This document shows, piece after piece, positions 16,195 to 25,662 of a stretch of 64,000 nucleotides of DNA. Each line of letters begins with the position of its first letter. Within the stretch, counting starts at the first letter, position 1. A program made the translations under genes and the position numbers. The stretch comes from an uncultured Aquimarina sp. GTDB taxonomy: Bacteria > Bacteroidota > Bacteroidia > Flavobacteriales > Flavobacteriaceae. Where the stretch lies: the NCBI GenBank assembly GCA_947499005.1, contig CANMML010000002.1:1-64000 (forward strand), in the 5' to 3' direction. Under the pieces are notes generated by a model. That model worked only from the letters and a program-made list of their open reading frames with translations, searched no databases and had not been told where the DNA came from.

Positions 16195-18060
16195 TTAATT
16201 ATTAATAGTAAAAGGAAGCCCGCTTAAGGGTTTAGCATATTCTTCCTCTAAGCTATGGTTTAATACCCAATTTTCTAAATGGGTTGCTGTAATGGAGCGG
16301 CGAATATATTTTTCGATCATCAAACTTGCTATTCGTCCAGCATATCGAGCTCCCCAATATCCGTTTTCAACGAAAACAGCCAAAGCAATTTGAGGATCAT
16401 CTTTAGGGGCAAAAGCTATAAAAATAGAATGGTCGGTCAATTGAGTGCGTTTTCCATCAATTTTAGTAAAGTTTTCAGCGGTTCCCGTTTTACCACAAAT
16501 AGGTATTCCAGGAATCTGTAAGAAAGCAGCTGTACCTTGAGTGAAAACTTTTCGCATTCCATTGATTACAGGTTCAAAGTGAATAGAATCGATAGTGGTT
16601 TGTTTTCGTTGCGTATATCTTGGGTTTTTGTTGTATTCGTTGTCAATGCCTTTTACTACGTGTGGAGTGTAGAAATATCCTCTATTGGCAATAGCAGCAG
16701 TCATATTAGCCAATTGTATAGGAGTACACAATACTTCTCCTTGTCCAATGGCATTGGATAGCGTAGTAATTCCTTTCCATCGTTTGCTAGGATATATAGC
16801 ATCGTAGTATTTAGAGGTCGGGATCTTTCCAGGTCTTCCAATGGGTAAGTCGTATCCTAAAAAGCCGCCAAGCCCAAAGCTTCTTAAGTGTCTTCTCCAA
16901 TTATCTATTCCGTCTTGAGGAGTCGCTTCTTTTTCTACAATTTTACGATAAGTTTGCGCAAAGTACGAATTGCAAGATACTGCAGTGGCGTATTCAAGGC
17001 TTAAGGGACTTGCATGAGGGTGACACCCCATTTTTCGACCTCTAACTCCATAGTAATATCCATTAGAACAAGAAAAACGTTGTTTGGTATTAATAACGCC
17101 TTCTTGTAGTGCAATTAATGCGTTTAGTGTTTTAAATGGAGATCCAGGAGGGTACTCTGCTAATAACCCACGATCGTACATTGGGTTATTAATAGAATCG
17201 TAATGCATTTTAGTGAAATTAGCAGATCGTTTTCTTCCTACTAATAATTCTGGGGCATATGAAGGGGCGGTCACTAGAGCTAAGACTTCTCCTGTTTTAG
17301 GTTCTAAAGCTATTATCCCACCGCGTTTGCCTATCATTAATTCTTCGCCATATTCTTGAAGTTCAATGTCGATACTTAGCTTTATGTCTTTTCCTTTTAC
17401 GGCAAGGGTATCCAGTTTTCCTTCACGGTAAGGGCCAATTTCTCTGTTAAATCGATCTTTTTGGTAATATCGAACCCCTTTACTACCTCTTAGTTCTTTT
17501 TCATATTGTTCTTCGACTCCTTGTTTTCCTATTAAGTCACCAGAATGATAATAATCATCTTTTCTTAAGATTCGGTTATTGACTTCTGTGATGAATCCTA
17601 GTACATTGGCCGCACATTTCGTTTTATAGCTTCTAAGGGAACGTTTTTGAATGTAAAACCCTTCGTATTTGTGCATTTTCTCTTGAAGAAAAGCATATTC
17701 TTCTTTGCTTAATTGAGGCACAACAACGTATTGTAATCTTGTGGAATAATTTCTTGCCCTTTTTAACTGCTTTTTTAATTTCTCTTTGGTGATTCCAAGT
17801 AAAGAACAAAACTCTAAGGTGTCAAAAGGTTTTAATTCTCTTGGGATGACCATTACATCGTAAGAAGGCTGATTAGATACCAATAATTTGCCATTTCTAT
17901 CGAAAATATTACCTCGCTGTGGGTATTCAAAAACTGTTTTGACGGCGTTATTTCTAGAAAGGTTGGTGTAAGATGTGTCGTATATCTGAAGATAAAATAA
18001 TCTTCCTAAGTAGATAAGACCTACAAGAATAATAATGATATGTAAAAGGTACCTGCGCAT
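16195..18060 (-). CDS. mrdA: Penicillin-binding protein 2 (peptidoglycan transpeptidase)
   Basis: 621 residues. One N-terminal membrane anchor (residues about 5-22), a PBP dimerisation domain, then the transpeptidase domain with Ser307-x-x-Lys310 (GSPFK), SCN in TAVSCNSYF and KTG in CGKTGTAEN. Class B PBP that cross-links peptidoglycan during elongation together with RodA and MreC. It sits three bases from mreD. All active-site motifs are intact. Start ATG at 18060 gives the short cytoplasmic head usual in the family. Confidence 0.95.
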   Translation of the reverse strand: MRRYLLHIIIILVGLIYLGRLFYLQIYDTSYTNLSRNNAVKTVFEYPQRGNIFDRNGKLLVSNQPSYDVMVIPRELKPFDTLEFCSLLGITKEKLKKQLKRARNYSTRLQYVVVPQLSKEEYAFLQEKMHKYEGFYIQKRSLRSYKTKCAANVLGFITEVNNRILRKDDYYHSGDLIGKQGVEEQYEKELRGSKGVRYYQKDRFNREIGPYREGKLDTLAVKGKDIKLSIDIELQEYGEELMIGKRGGIIALEPKTGEVLALVTAPSYAPELLVGRKRSANFTKMHYDSINNPMYDRGLLAEYPPGSPFKTLNALIALQEGVINTKQRFSCSNGYYYGVRGRKMGCHPHASPLSLEYATAVSCNSYFAQTYRKIVEKEATPQDGIDNWRRHLRSFGLGGFLGYDLPIGRPGKIPTSKYYDAIYPSKRWKGITTLSNAIGQGEVLCTPIQLANMTAAIANRGYFYTPHVVKGIDNEYNKNPRYTQRKQTTIDSIHFEPVINGMRKVFTQGTAAFLQIPGIPICGKTGTAENFTKIDGKRTQLTDHSIFIAFAPKDDPQIALAVFVENGYWGARYAGRIASLMIEKYIRRSITATHLENWVLNHSLEEEYAKPLSGLPFTINN

Positions 18061-18063
18061 TTA

Positions 18064-18576
18064 TCAAGCATAACGAGGTTGATTCCTAAATATGGCAATA
18101 CAAAGGATTAAAATGATAAAGGTAAACAAGCTATTCCATAAAGTGTATTCGAGGATTGATTTCCAAAAAGAAATATCATAAAACTCTAGAGAGAATAGTA
18201 CGATATGGTGGCAGAAAATCAAACAAATTAAAACGGCAATTAGTAAAAAAGGCTTTTCTTTAGTAAGATAAAGATCTCTTACAGCTTCATCACTTTGGTA
18301 GAATAATTTGATAAAAAAGGGTTTTAGGTAGATAGCGACTATGCAAGCAGCAGCATGGGCTCCACCCGAATTTTCAAAAAAGTCTATCGTTAATCCCAGT
18401 AAAAAACAAGCTAAAATTTGAATCCATTTTTCCAAAGCTACAGGAAGTGAAATGATGAAAAATAATGCAATGTATGGTGTTATAATATCCCAGAGTAATA
18501 TTCGATTTGCTACAAGCACTTGTAGTAAAACCAGTACGATAAACTGAAAGCAATAAGTCAAAATACTATTTCTCAT
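18064..18576 (-). CDS. mreD: Rod-shape determining protein MreD
   Basis: 170 residues, hydrophobic, with five to six predicted membrane segments (e.g. FQFIVLVLLQVLVANRILLW and ILACFLLGLTIDFFE). The motif LTIDFFENSGGAHAAAC resembles the conserved MreD 'G...D...G...G' region. It links MreC to the elongation machinery in the inner membrane. Its start overlaps the end of mreC by 11 bases. Identification rests on hydropathy, that motif and operon position. Confidence 0.9.
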   Translation of the reverse strand: MRNSILTYCFQFIVLVLLQVLVANRILLWDIITPYIALFFIISLPVALEKWIQILACFLLGLTIDFFENSGGAHAAACIVAIYLKPFFIKLFYQSDEAVRDLYLTKEKPFLLIAVLICLIFCHHIVLFSLEFYDISFWKSILEYTLWNSLFTFIILILCIAIFRNQPRYA

Positions 18577-19378
18577 TAGAATGCTCTTTTTCTAATTCTT
18601 GGATCTCGTTTGCATTTTGGTTTTCTATTATTTGTACAAAACCAATATCAGTCATATCATTAAATAATGTAATGTCAATATCAAAAAAGTTAGCATTATC
18701 ATCTAAGGTGTAATTAGTGATGCTGCCAATCGGTATTCCTTTTGGGAAAATGGTAGATCTTCCTCCTGTAATAATAGTATCATTGATGGCAATCGGTGCA
18801 AACCTAGGAACATCGTGAAGTTGCATGATATTAGGGTACTTGCCATCCCATTTTAAGGAGCCAAAATGATTTGTTTTCTTTAATTGAGCGTTGATGCTAG
18901 ATCTATGGTTTAAGATAGAAATAACAGTTGCATAATTAGAAGAGGTTTTTTCTACAACTCCTACAATTCCTTTATCGGTTATCACTCCCATATCTGCATG
19001 AATGCTGTCATTAATTCCAGCATCTATAGTTAGATAATTGTTGGTTTTGTGATAGGTGTTATTGATCACCGAGGCAGGGTAGTATTTGAAGTTTAAAATT
19101 TTATCAGAAGTAATGCTATCTGTTTGGAAATTTGATATCCGTGTTTTTAGTAATGCGTTTTCTTCTAGTAGTCGTTGGTTGTAGCTTTTTAATTTGAAAT
19201 AATTGCTAATATCTGTTTGGTATTTAAAAAGGCCACCAGTGATTGCTCCTGTCGAATTGATAAATTTACTACGATGATAGCTATGAGACTGTACTGTTAG
19301 AGCGTAAGATATTATCATCAGTAACAAGAACAGCAAAGGATTTCTTTTGCGGATAAGAAAATCTAAAATTTGCTGCAT
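18566..19378 (-). CDS. mreC: Rod-shape determining protein MreC
   Basis: 270 residues: N-terminal membrane segment (FLLLMIISYALTV), a coiled-coil stretch (about residues 58-90), and a periplasmic beta domain with the family motifs VINNTYHKTNNYLTIDAG, GVVEKTSSNYATVISILNH and TGGRSTIFPKGIPIG. It is the periplasmic scaffold that activates PBP2-RodA. It begins 12 bases after mreB. The slightly acidic C-terminal tail (IQELEKEHSNEK) is unremarkable. Confidence 0.93.
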   Translation of the reverse strand: MQQILDFLIRKRNPLLFLLLMIISYALTVQSHSYHRSKFINSTGAITGGLFKYQTDISNYFKLKSYNQRLLEENALLKTRISNFQTDSITSDKILNFKYYPASVINNTYHKTNNYLTIDAGINDSIHADMGVITDKGIVGVVEKTSSNYATVISILNHRSSINAQLKKTNHFGSLKWDGKYPNIMQLHDVPRFAPIAINDTIITGGRSTIFPKGIPIGSITNYTLDDNANFFDIDITLFNDMTDIGFVQIIENQNANEIQELEKEHSNEK

Positions 19379-19390
19379 GACGAGTTATGC

Positions 19391-20419
19391 TTACTTGCTT
19401 AATACGGTTTTGTATCTTTCTAAACTTTTAAGTGCTATACCGGTACCACGTACTACAGCACGTAATGGATCTTCGGCAATATATACAGGTAGATCCGTCT
19501 TTTGAGAAAGTCTTTTGTCTAAACCTCTTAACATCGATCCACCTCCAGCTAAATAAATACCGGTATTGTAGATATCTGCCGCTAATTCGGGAGGTGTTTG
19601 AGATAAGGTTTCCATAACAGCATCTTCAATACGAAGGATAGACTTGTCTAAAGCCTTTGCAATTTCACGGAATGAAATTTGAACCTGCTTTGGTTTTCCA
19701 GTTAACAAGTCACGTCCTTGAACGCTCATGTCTTCAGGAGGAGTTTCCAAATCTTCTGTTGCAGCTCCTATTTGAATTTTTATTTTTTCAGCAGTGCGTT
19801 CACCAACATGTAAGTTGTGTTGTGTACGCATGTAATAGATAATATCGTTGGTAAATACATCCCCTGCAATTTTAACAGACTTGTCACAAACAATACCACC
19901 TAAAGCGATAACTGCGATTTCTGTTGTACCACCTCCTATATCTACGATCATGTTTCCTTTAGGTTGCATGATGTCTACCCCGATACCAATAGCTGCTGCC
20001 ATAGGTTCATGGATTAAATAGACTTCTTTACCATTAACACGTTGTGCGCTTTCGCGTACCGCTCGTGTTTCCACTTCTGTAATTCCCGAGGGAATACAGA
20101 TAACCATACGAAGTGCGGGAGTAATTAATTTCTTTTTTAAAGCTGGAATTTCTCGAATAAAACGATTGATCATTTCTTCACTAGCAGCAAAATCAGCAAT
20201 AACACCATCTTTTAAAGGACGAATCGTCTTTATATTTTCGTGTGTTTTTCCTTGCATCATTGCAGCCTCTTTACCGACGGCAACGATTTTTCCAGTAGTA
20301 CGATCACGGGCGACGATAGAAGGACTGTCTACCACAACTTTGTCATTGTGAATAATCAAAGTATTAGCAGTACCTAAATCGATAGCGATTTCTTCGGTAA
20401 GGAAATCAAAAAATCCCAT
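19391..20419 (-). CDS. mreB: Rod-shape determining actin-like protein MreB
   Basis: 342 residues with the actin/HSP70 ATPase motifs: phosphate-1 IAIDLGTANTLI near the N-terminus, phosphate-2 IVDIGGGTTEIAVI, and adenosine motif IYLAGGGSMLRGL. The N-terminal MGFFDFLTEE is the usual membrane-binding stretch in this phylum. It forms membrane-bound filaments guiding wall elongation, and the presence of the full operon suggests a rod-shaped cell. First gene of the leftward mreB-rodA operon, about 220 bases from purH. Confidence 0.97.
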   Translation of the reverse strand: MGFFDFLTEEIAIDLGTANTLIIHNDKVVVDSPSIVARDRTTGKIVAVGKEAAMMQGKTHENIKTIRPLKDGVIADFAASEEMINRFIREIPALKKKLITPALRMVICIPSGITEVETRAVRESAQRVNGKEVYLIHEPMAAAIGIGVDIMQPKGNMIVDIGGGTTEIAVIALGGIVCDKSVKIAGDVFTNDIIYYMRTQHNLHVGERTAEKIKIQIGAATEDLETPPEDMSVQGRDLLTGKPKQVQISFREIAKALDKSILRIEDAVMETLSQTPPELAADIYNTGIYLAGGGSMLRGLDKRLSQKTDLPVYIAEDPLRAVVRGTGIALKSLERYKTVLSK

Positions 20420-20518
20420 GGATGATCAAGTGTTATATATTGTTGTTGTTATTCGAACTGCCGAAATAAGAAAGTATTAAATCGACAACTATAAAAATAT
20501 TAGAATTTAAACAAAAAT

Positions 20519-20587
20519 AAAGGTTCTAAGTGACACTTTTTTCGATAAAATGTATTCGAAAACAAGATAACGTTACTTAGAACCTTT
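20519..20587 (-). terminator. Long-loop hairpin after purH
   Basis: AAAGGTTCTAAGT (20519-20531) and ACTTAGAACCTTT (20575-20587) are perfect 13-bp reverse complements separated by 43 bases. On the minus strand the second arm is followed by TTTATTTTTG. It fits termination of purH, though the long loop is unusual. Confidence 0.5.
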
Positions 20588-20637
20588 TATTGTGCTTTGT
20601 ATGAGGTTTTTACCACGTAAAAACCAAATGATTATTT

Positions 20638-22173
20638 TTAGTGTTTGAAATGACGAGTGCCTGTCATTACCATTGCCACGCCGTTTTCATTGCAATAATC
20701 AATACTCAATTGGTCTTTGATAGAGCCTCCTGGTTGAATTACAGCAGTGATTCCTGCTTTATCAGCTAACTCTACACAGTCAGGAAATGGGAAAAAGGCA
20801 TCACTTGCCATTACAGCTCCTTTCAAGTCAAAGTTAAATGCGGCAGCTTTTTCAATAGAGTGTTTCAAAGCATCTACACGAGAAGTTTGACCACAACCAC
20901 TAGCTAATAATTGTCCGTCCTTAGCAAAAACAATAGTATTTGATTTTGTATGCTTACAGATTTTAGAAGCAAATAATAAGTCTTTTATCTCTTGAGCTGT
21001 TGGAGCTTTCTCCGTAGCAACTTTTAAATCACCTTCAGCATCTGTAATAAAGTCTTTGTCTTGTACCAATAAGCCATTTAAACAAGTACGTACTTGCTCA
21101 GAAGGTAATGCAACGTCATTTTGTACTAAAATGATACGATTTTTCTTCCCTTTTAAAATTTCTAAGGCATCAGCATCAAATGCAGGAGCAATAACTACTT
21201 CACAGAATAATTTGTGAATTTCTTCAGCAGTAGCAGCATCGATTGTAGTGTTGCTAATTAAAACACCACCAAATGCAGAAATAGGGTCACCAGCTAAGGC
21301 ATCTAAGTATGCTTGTTTTACGGTGTCGCGTTGTGCAAAACCACAGGCATTATTATGTTTAAGGATGGCAAATGTTGGTGCTTCCCCTTTAAATTCTCCA
21401 ATTAAGTTTACAGCAGCGTCAACATCTAATAAGTTGTTGTACGAAAGCTCTTTTCCGTGAAGCTTGTCAAACATTCCTTCAAAATCACCAAAGAAAGTCC
21501 CTTTTTGGTGAGGGTTTTCTCCGTAACGTAATGTTTTACCTTCTGTAATACTTGTTTTGAATACAACCTCTTCTTTTTCTTCAGCATTAAAATAGTTAAA
21601 GATTGCAGTATCGTAATGCGAAGAAACATTGAAAGACTTTGCAGCAAAACGCTTGCGATCTTTTAATGAAATTTCTCCATTATTGGCAGAGATAATATCT
21701 AAAAATTCAGCGTAATCATTTACTGAAGATACACAGGTAACATCAGCGAAATTCTTAGCTGCTGCACGAATTAGAGAAATTCCTCCGATATCAATTTTCT
21801 CGATAATGTCTTGTTCACTAGCACCAGAAGCTACTGTTTTTTCAAAAGGATATAAGTCTACAATTACGACATCAATTTGAGGGATTTCGTATTGTTCGAT
21901 TTCCGCCTTGTCGCTTTCAACATTTTGACGATTCAAAATTCCTCCAAAAACTTTTGGGTGTAATGTTTTTACACGACCTCCAAGAATAGAAGGATAACTT
22001 GTAACATCTTCTACAGGAACTACATTGATACCTAAGTCCTTAATAAACTTTTCGGTACCTCCTGTTGAATAAATTGTTACTCCTAATTCGTTCATTTTCT
22101 CTACGATAGGAGCTAGACCATCTTTACTAAAAACAGAAATTAAAGCCGATTGAATTTTTTTTGAATCGCTCAT
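20638..22173 (-). CDS. purH: Bifunctional AICAR transformylase / IMP cyclohydrolase
   Basis: 511 residues. N-terminal IMP cyclohydrolase (MGS-like) domain with ALISVFSKDGLAPIVE, STGGTEKFI and GGRVKTLHPKVFGGIL; C-terminal AICARFT domain with KTLRYGENPHQKGTFF, FAILKHNNACGFA and SDAFFPFPDCVELA. The final motif VAMVMTGTRHFKH is the normal PurH terminus. It catalyses the last two steps of de novo IMP synthesis. Full length. Position upstream of mreB is common in Bacteroidota. Confidence 0.97.
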   Translation of the reverse strand: MSDSKKIQSALISVFSKDGLAPIVEKMNELGVTIYSTGGTEKFIKDLGINVVPVEDVTSYPSILGGRVKTLHPKVFGGILNRQNVESDKAEIEQYEIPQIDVVIVDLYPFEKTVASGASEQDIIEKIDIGGISLIRAAAKNFADVTCVSSVNDYAEFLDIISANNGEISLKDRKRFAAKSFNVSSHYDTAIFNYFNAEEKEEVVFKTSITEGKTLRYGENPHQKGTFFGDFEGMFDKLHGKELSYNNLLDVDAAVNLIGEFKGEAPTFAILKHNNACGFAQRDTVKQAYLDALAGDPISAFGGVLISNTTIDAATAEEIHKLFCEVVIAPAFDADALEILKGKKNRIILVQNDVALPSEQVRTCLNGLLVQDKDFITDAEGDLKVATEKAPTAQEIKDLLFASKICKHTKSNTIVFAKDGQLLASGCGQTSRVDALKHSIEKAAAFNFDLKGAVMASDAFFPFPDCVELADKAGITAVIQPGGSIKDQLSIDYCNENGVAMVMTGTRHFKH

Positions 22174-22362
22174 AAATTGGGTGCTAGAATTTAAAAATGC
22201 AAAATTACATATTTGATCTTTAACATTGCATTAATAATTTTTTAATATTGAATTCGTCTGGACTTATTCGATGAAAGTTTTTAAAAATAATTGATAAGAT
22301 TAGTCTAAATTAGAGAGTATTCTAAAAACGAATAAATATTTTAGCGGAACACATATATTATT

Positions 22363-22893
22363 ATGAAAAAGATATTGATATTACTAACTGTGGGAATGTT
22401 TGTATTTAGTTGCAAAAATGAACCTAAACATAAAGTAGCTCCTGCTCAGGAGCATAATAAAGATTTAAATGTAACTAAGAAAACAGCTGCTGCTAATTTT
22501 TCTAGTCCAGAAGCAACTCAATTATATCAAGATTACTTAGCCGTGAAAGCCGCTTTAGTGAATACAAATATGGCTTCAACAAAAAAAGCAGCACGTAAGC
22601 TAGCTAAAAACCTTGAGGGAAAAGAAGCTTATAAAAATGTACGTATGGTTGCTACCTTGATTGTAGATGCCAAGGATGTTGAAAAACAGCGCGAATTTTT
22701 TGTAGGCCTTAATGAGCAAACAACTGCAGTGTTGAAAGATGCTTTAGATTCAGGGAAAATATACCAACAGTATTGTCCAATGGCTTTTGATGGAAAAGGA
22801 GGGTATTGGTTATCGAATAGTGATGAGGTTCGCAATCCCTATTTTGGTGATGTAATGTTAGTTTGTGGAGAGGTTACTAAGGAGATTAACTAG
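22363..22893 (+). CDS. DUF3347 domain lipoprotein
   Basis: 176 residues. Lipoprotein signal MKKILILLTVGMFVFSCK with lipobox Cys17. The mature part contains LYQDYLAVKAALVNTN and QYCPMAFDGKGGYWLSNSDE, then RNPYFGDVMLVCGEV, the signature of DUF3347. The family occurs alone or at the end of CusB-type efflux adaptors and is suspected of binding copper through its Cys and Met residues (Cys-Pro-Met here). No efflux genes are nearby. A small gene follows ten bases after the stop. Confidence 0.8.
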   Translation: MKKILILLTVGMFVFSCKNEPKHKVAPAQEHNKDLNVTKKTAAANFSSPEATQLYQDYLAVKAALVNTNMASTKKAARKLAKNLEGKEAYKNVRMVATLIVDAKDVEKQREFFVGLNEQTTAVLKDALDSGKIYQQYCPMAFDGKGGYWLSNSDEVRNPYFGDVMLVCGEVTKEIN

Positions 22894-22903
22894 TTCGTGG
22901 ATT

Positions 22904-23266
22904 ATGAAAAAAATACTTGTTGTATTCTTGTTTTTGGTTTATGGAGTGATATTTAGCCAAGAGACTAACTCAATTTATCAAGAAAGTAAAGAGATTGTTT
23001 TAGCATATTTTAAGAAAGAAACAATTGGAGGTAAGCTCGATTTTGCTAAAAACATGAAAGATGATAAATCTCCATTTTACTTATTAGAGAAAACACTTTA
23101 TAACAGAAAAGATTTTTCTGTTTTATTGTGGGCTCAAGCTATAAAGAAGACAGGAAAGTTTCAAAAGAAAGAAGCTATGTTTTTATGGGAACAGATAAAA
23201 AACAGAAACCTGACAAAGTCTGAAAAAAAAGCGTTTACCAAAGGATATAAGATGTCATTAGATTAA
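22904..23266 (+). CDS. Small secreted hypothetical protein
   Basis: 120 residues from the ATG at 22904 (MKKILVVFLFLVYGVIFSQ), a clear Sec signal peptide. An earlier start inside the preceding gene would destroy that signal. The mature part is Lys-rich and helical (FAKNMKDDKSPFYLLEKTLY, LWEQIKNRNLTKSEKKAFTK). No family recognised. It lies 10 bases after the DUF3347 gene and 22 bases before the next one, so the three are probably cotranscribed. Confidence 0.65.
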   Translation: MKKILVVFLFLVYGVIFSQETNSIYQESKEIVLAYFKKETIGGKLDFAKNMKDDKSPFYLLEKTLYNRKDFSVLLWAQAIKKTGKFQKKEAMFLWEQIKNRNLTKSEKKAFTKGYKMSLD

Positions 23267-23288
23267 ATTTTTCAATATGTTTTAGCTA

Positions 23289-23507
23289 ATGAATAAAGAA
23301 ATTCGTGAAAAAATAGTAACCGTTTGCGACGAAAAAATAAGTAAGAAAGGTGAAAATGTAGGATTATCGTTCTATGCCTTTTTTGCAAATAAGAATAATA
23401 ACCCTACATTATTAATGGAAGTTGCAACTTGGTGGATTATGACCCATAAATTGGATCATTTTGAGAAGGCAACAAAAATTAAAAAGATGATTTTGGAAGG
23501 GGTGTGA
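23289..23507 (+). CDS. Small conserved protein (DUF6500-like)
   Basis: 72 residues, no signal peptide. The sequence MNKEIREKIVTVCDEKISKK, VGLSFYAFFANKNNNPTLLM and WWIMTHKLDHFEKA resembles the short DUF6500 proteins as I remember them; the assignment is from memory and not certain. Predicted helical and cytoplasmic. No function known. Confidence 0.6.
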   Translation: MNKEIREKIVTVCDEKISKKGENVGLSFYAFFANKNNNPTLLMEVATWWIMTHKLDHFEKATKIKKMILEGV

Positions 23508-23606
23508 TACCAATTCCATCATAAAATGTAGAAAATCGTACCATTGATTACATTTTATAGTCGATTAGGTACAAGAGTCAATTTAAATTTTAAAAAACAA
23601 CGAATC

Positions 23607-23828
23607 ATGTCAGAATCAGGATACACAAAAATATTTACAGGTAATTTTATCATGGCTCAAAAGATTGTGAGTTTATTGAAAGATCAGGATATTCAGGTAA
23701 TCATAAAAGATGAAAGTGAGTCTGCTCGTTTAGCAGGTTTTGGAGCATCTATTGAAGGATTGCAAGACGTTTATGTAGAGCATACAGTTGCTGAAAAAGC
23801 AAAAGAAATAATAGGAGATTTAATTTAG
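23607..23828 (+). CDS. DUF2007 family putative signal-transducing protein
   Basis: 73 residues from the ATG at 23607 (MSESGYTKIFTGNFIMAQKI); the open frame upstream is non-coding spacer. The DUF2007 pattern is present: an aliphatic strand, a helix with LLKDQDIQVIIKDESES, a loop with AGFGASIEGLQDVYV and a final helix AEKAKEIIGDLI. The fold is a ferredoxin-like PII relative; the role is unproven. It is followed 16 bases later by the LD-carboxypeptidase gene. Confidence 0.75.
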   Translation: MSESGYTKIFTGNFIMAQKIVSLLKDQDIQVIIKDESESARLAGFGASIEGLQDVYVEHTVAEKAKEIIGDLI

Positions 23829-23844
23829 GAAGTATTTATAATTC

Positions 23845-24747
23845 ATGCATCAACCTCCATTTCTTAAAGCTGGGGATACGGTAGCGATTCTTTCTACAGC
23901 GAGAAAAATAGAAAAGAGCGCACTTACTTTAGTTAAAGAGTCCCTAGAGACACAAGGATATAAGGTCATTTTTGGAAATAGTATCGGCCAAGAATATCAT
24001 CAATTTGCAGGGACTGATATGCAGCGAGCTCAAGATTTTCAAGAAGCCTTAGACGATCATAATATAAAGGCAATTTGGTGTGCTAGGGGAGGTTACGGAA
24101 CAGTTAGAATTATAGATCATATTGATTTTAGTGTTTTACAGAACAACCCTAAATGGATTATAGGATATTCCGATATTACAGTTTTACATGCTGCTTTACA
24201 TCGTTTAGGAGTCAACTCGATACACGGGCCGATGGCTTTTGATATTAATAAGTGTACTGCGGAGGTGCAACATAATTTCTACGATCTTCTAAAAGGGAAT
24301 TTACCATTCTTAACATTTCAAACAACTCATCATAATAAATTAGGAGTAGCCAAAGGGGAAGCAATCGGGGGTAATCTATCCGTAATTTATAGCCTTTGTG
24401 GTTCGCCCGAAGCCATGGATGCAAAAGGGAAAATACTTTTTCTGGAAGACCTAGATGAGTATTTGTATCATATTGATCGAATGGTGCAAAACCTAAAACG
24501 CAACGGTTACCTAGAGCATCTAGCAGGATTGGTGGTAGGAGGAATGACGCATATGCACGATAACAATATTCCCTTCGGATATACGGCAGAAGAAATTATC
24601 CTTGAAGCCACAAAAGACTATGATTATCCAGTAGTCTTTAACGCTCCATTTGGTCATATAAAAGAAAATCAACCTGTAGTTTTGGGACAAACTTATTGTA
24701 TAGACGTTACCGAAGAAAAAGTAATAATAAAAGCTGATAACCAATAG
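23845..24747 (+). CDS. LD-carboxypeptidase (S66 family, LdcA/MccF-like)
   Basis: 300 residues. Serine nucleophile Ser109 in WIIGYSDITVLHAALH, Glu201 in KILFLEDLDEY and His271 in NAPFGHIKEN form the S66 triad. The N-terminal LKAGDTVAILSTARKIEKS is also typical. It removes the terminal D-Ala from murein tetrapeptides for peptidoglycan recycling; MccF-like members instead act on microcin C. No signal peptide, so cytoplasmic. YraN follows after 22 bases, a common flavobacterial pairing. The last codons and the gap to yraN carry a short AGCTGATA-type repeat. Confidence 0.88.
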   Translation: MHQPPFLKAGDTVAILSTARKIEKSALTLVKESLETQGYKVIFGNSIGQEYHQFAGTDMQRAQDFQEALDDHNIKAIWCARGGYGTVRIIDHIDFSVLQNNPKWIIGYSDITVLHAALHRLGVNSIHGPMAFDINKCTAEVQHNFYDLLKGNLPFLTFQTTHHNKLGVAKGEAIGGNLSVIYSLCGSPEAMDAKGKILFLEDLDEYLYHIDRMVQNLKRNGYLEHLAGLVVGGMTHMHDNNIPFGYTAEEIILEATKDYDYPVVFNAPFGHIKENQPVVLGQTYCIDVTEEKVIIKADNQ

Positions 24748-24769
24748 CTGACAGCTGATACCCTAAAAT

Positions 24770-25129
24770 ATGGCTCAACACAATCAATTAGGAAAAGAAG
24801 GAGAAAAAGCCGCTTGCGATTATTTAATCCAGAAAGGATATACCATTTTAGAACGCAATTATCGCTTTCATCGAAACGAAGTTGATATCATAGCTACTTT
24901 TAATGATGAATTGATTGCCGTAGAAGTAAAATCTAGAAGTAGTGCTTTTTTTGGAAGCCCAGAAGAGTTTATAAAGTCTACACAAATTCAAACTATTGTA
25001 AAAGCAGTAGATGCTTATATTCAACAACGTGATTTGGATATGGAAGTGCGTTTTGATGTGATTAGTGTTACTAAAAACAATGAAAATTTAGAGATTAATC
25101 ACATAGAAGATGCTTTTTATAGCTTTTAA
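24770..25129 (+). CDS. YraN/UPF0102 family nuclease-fold protein
   Basis: 119 residues. N-terminal HNQLGKEGEKAACDYLIQKG and the core RFHRNEVDIIATFNDELIAV, then EVKSRSS, match UPF0102. The D-ExK pattern of the restriction-endonuclease-like fold is intact (Asp in NEVDII, then EVK). The family is widely conserved; its nuclease activity and cellular role are not settled. Follows LD-carboxypeptidase in the same direction. Confidence 0.88.
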   Translation: MAQHNQLGKEGEKAACDYLIQKGYTILERNYRFHRNEVDIIATFNDELIAVEVKSRSSAFFGSPEEFIKSTQIQTIVKAVDAYIQQRDLDMEVRFDVISVTKNNENLEINHIEDAFYSF

Positions 25130-25318
25130 TCTATAAGAATTGCCATTGATAGATTTTTTGGTCTTAAAAAAAAGTGCAATTGTTGTAGTGGCTGAAAAAA
25201 TTTCATTTTTGTCACCGTTGTTAAGAAAATAACACGGGTTAGTAATAGTTAGTACAGAAAAATATTGAGGCAGTTTTTTTCATAGTTTACTGCTTCATGG
25301 TTTTGGGGCTTGTCTAAA

Positions 25319-25347
25319 AGAGTTAAGTGTTAACTTAGCTCTTTTTG
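25319..25347 (+). terminator. Intrinsic terminator 190 bases after yraN
   Basis: AGAGTTAAGT (25319-25328) pairs with ACTTAGCTCT (25333-25342) around GTTA (10 bp, one wobble), followed by a T-run. The distance from yraN leaves 190 bases that could be a long 3' end or a separate small transcript; no RNA family was recognised there. Confidence 0.65.
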
Positions 25348-25405
25348 CATTTATAAGTATAAAAAATAACAGTAACTTTATTTTATAATATAAACCTAAA
25401 TTATC

Positions 25406-25615
25406 ATGAGAAAATTAGTAATATTTTGCTTTTCAGTTCTTTGCGCTTTGTTTTTGAGCTGTGGGGATAAGAAAAAGAAAGAGGCAGATCAGGTAGTAGA
25501 GAAGACACAAATAGAAGTAGAAAAGATCGAAGAGTCTTTAGAAAAGATAGCAAAAGAAGTTGAAATGAAGTCAAAGGAGCTTGATAGTGCTCTTGATGCT
25601 TTGGATGACTTATAA
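25406..25615 (+). CDS. Small Lys/Glu-rich lipoprotein
   Basis: 69 residues. Lipoprotein signal MRKLVIFCFSVLCALFLSCG with lipobox Cys19, then a purely charged helix (KKKKEADQ, EKIEESLEKIAKEVEMKSKE) likely to form a coiled coil. No family recognised. The composition recalls small outer-membrane lipoproteins such as Lpp, without its heptad length or terminal Lys. The neighbour downstream is likewise Lys/Glu-rich, so the two may act together; that is inference. Confidence 0.6.
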   Translation: MRKLVIFCFSVLCALFLSCGDKKKKEADQVVEKTQIEVEKIEESLEKIAKEVEMKSKELDSALDALDDL

Positions 25616-25662
25616 AGGTAAAGTCTAATTTAAATTCTTTTTATAATCTTAAAAAATATATC

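Noticed and set aside
16279-16761. Plus-strand frames inside mrdA
   Set aside because: Antisense to the transpeptidase domain of an intact PBP2; no independent support.
25130-25347. Small RNA gene between yraN and the terminator
   Set aside because: A good terminator exists but I found no matching promoter or recognisable RNA family, so only the terminator is reported.
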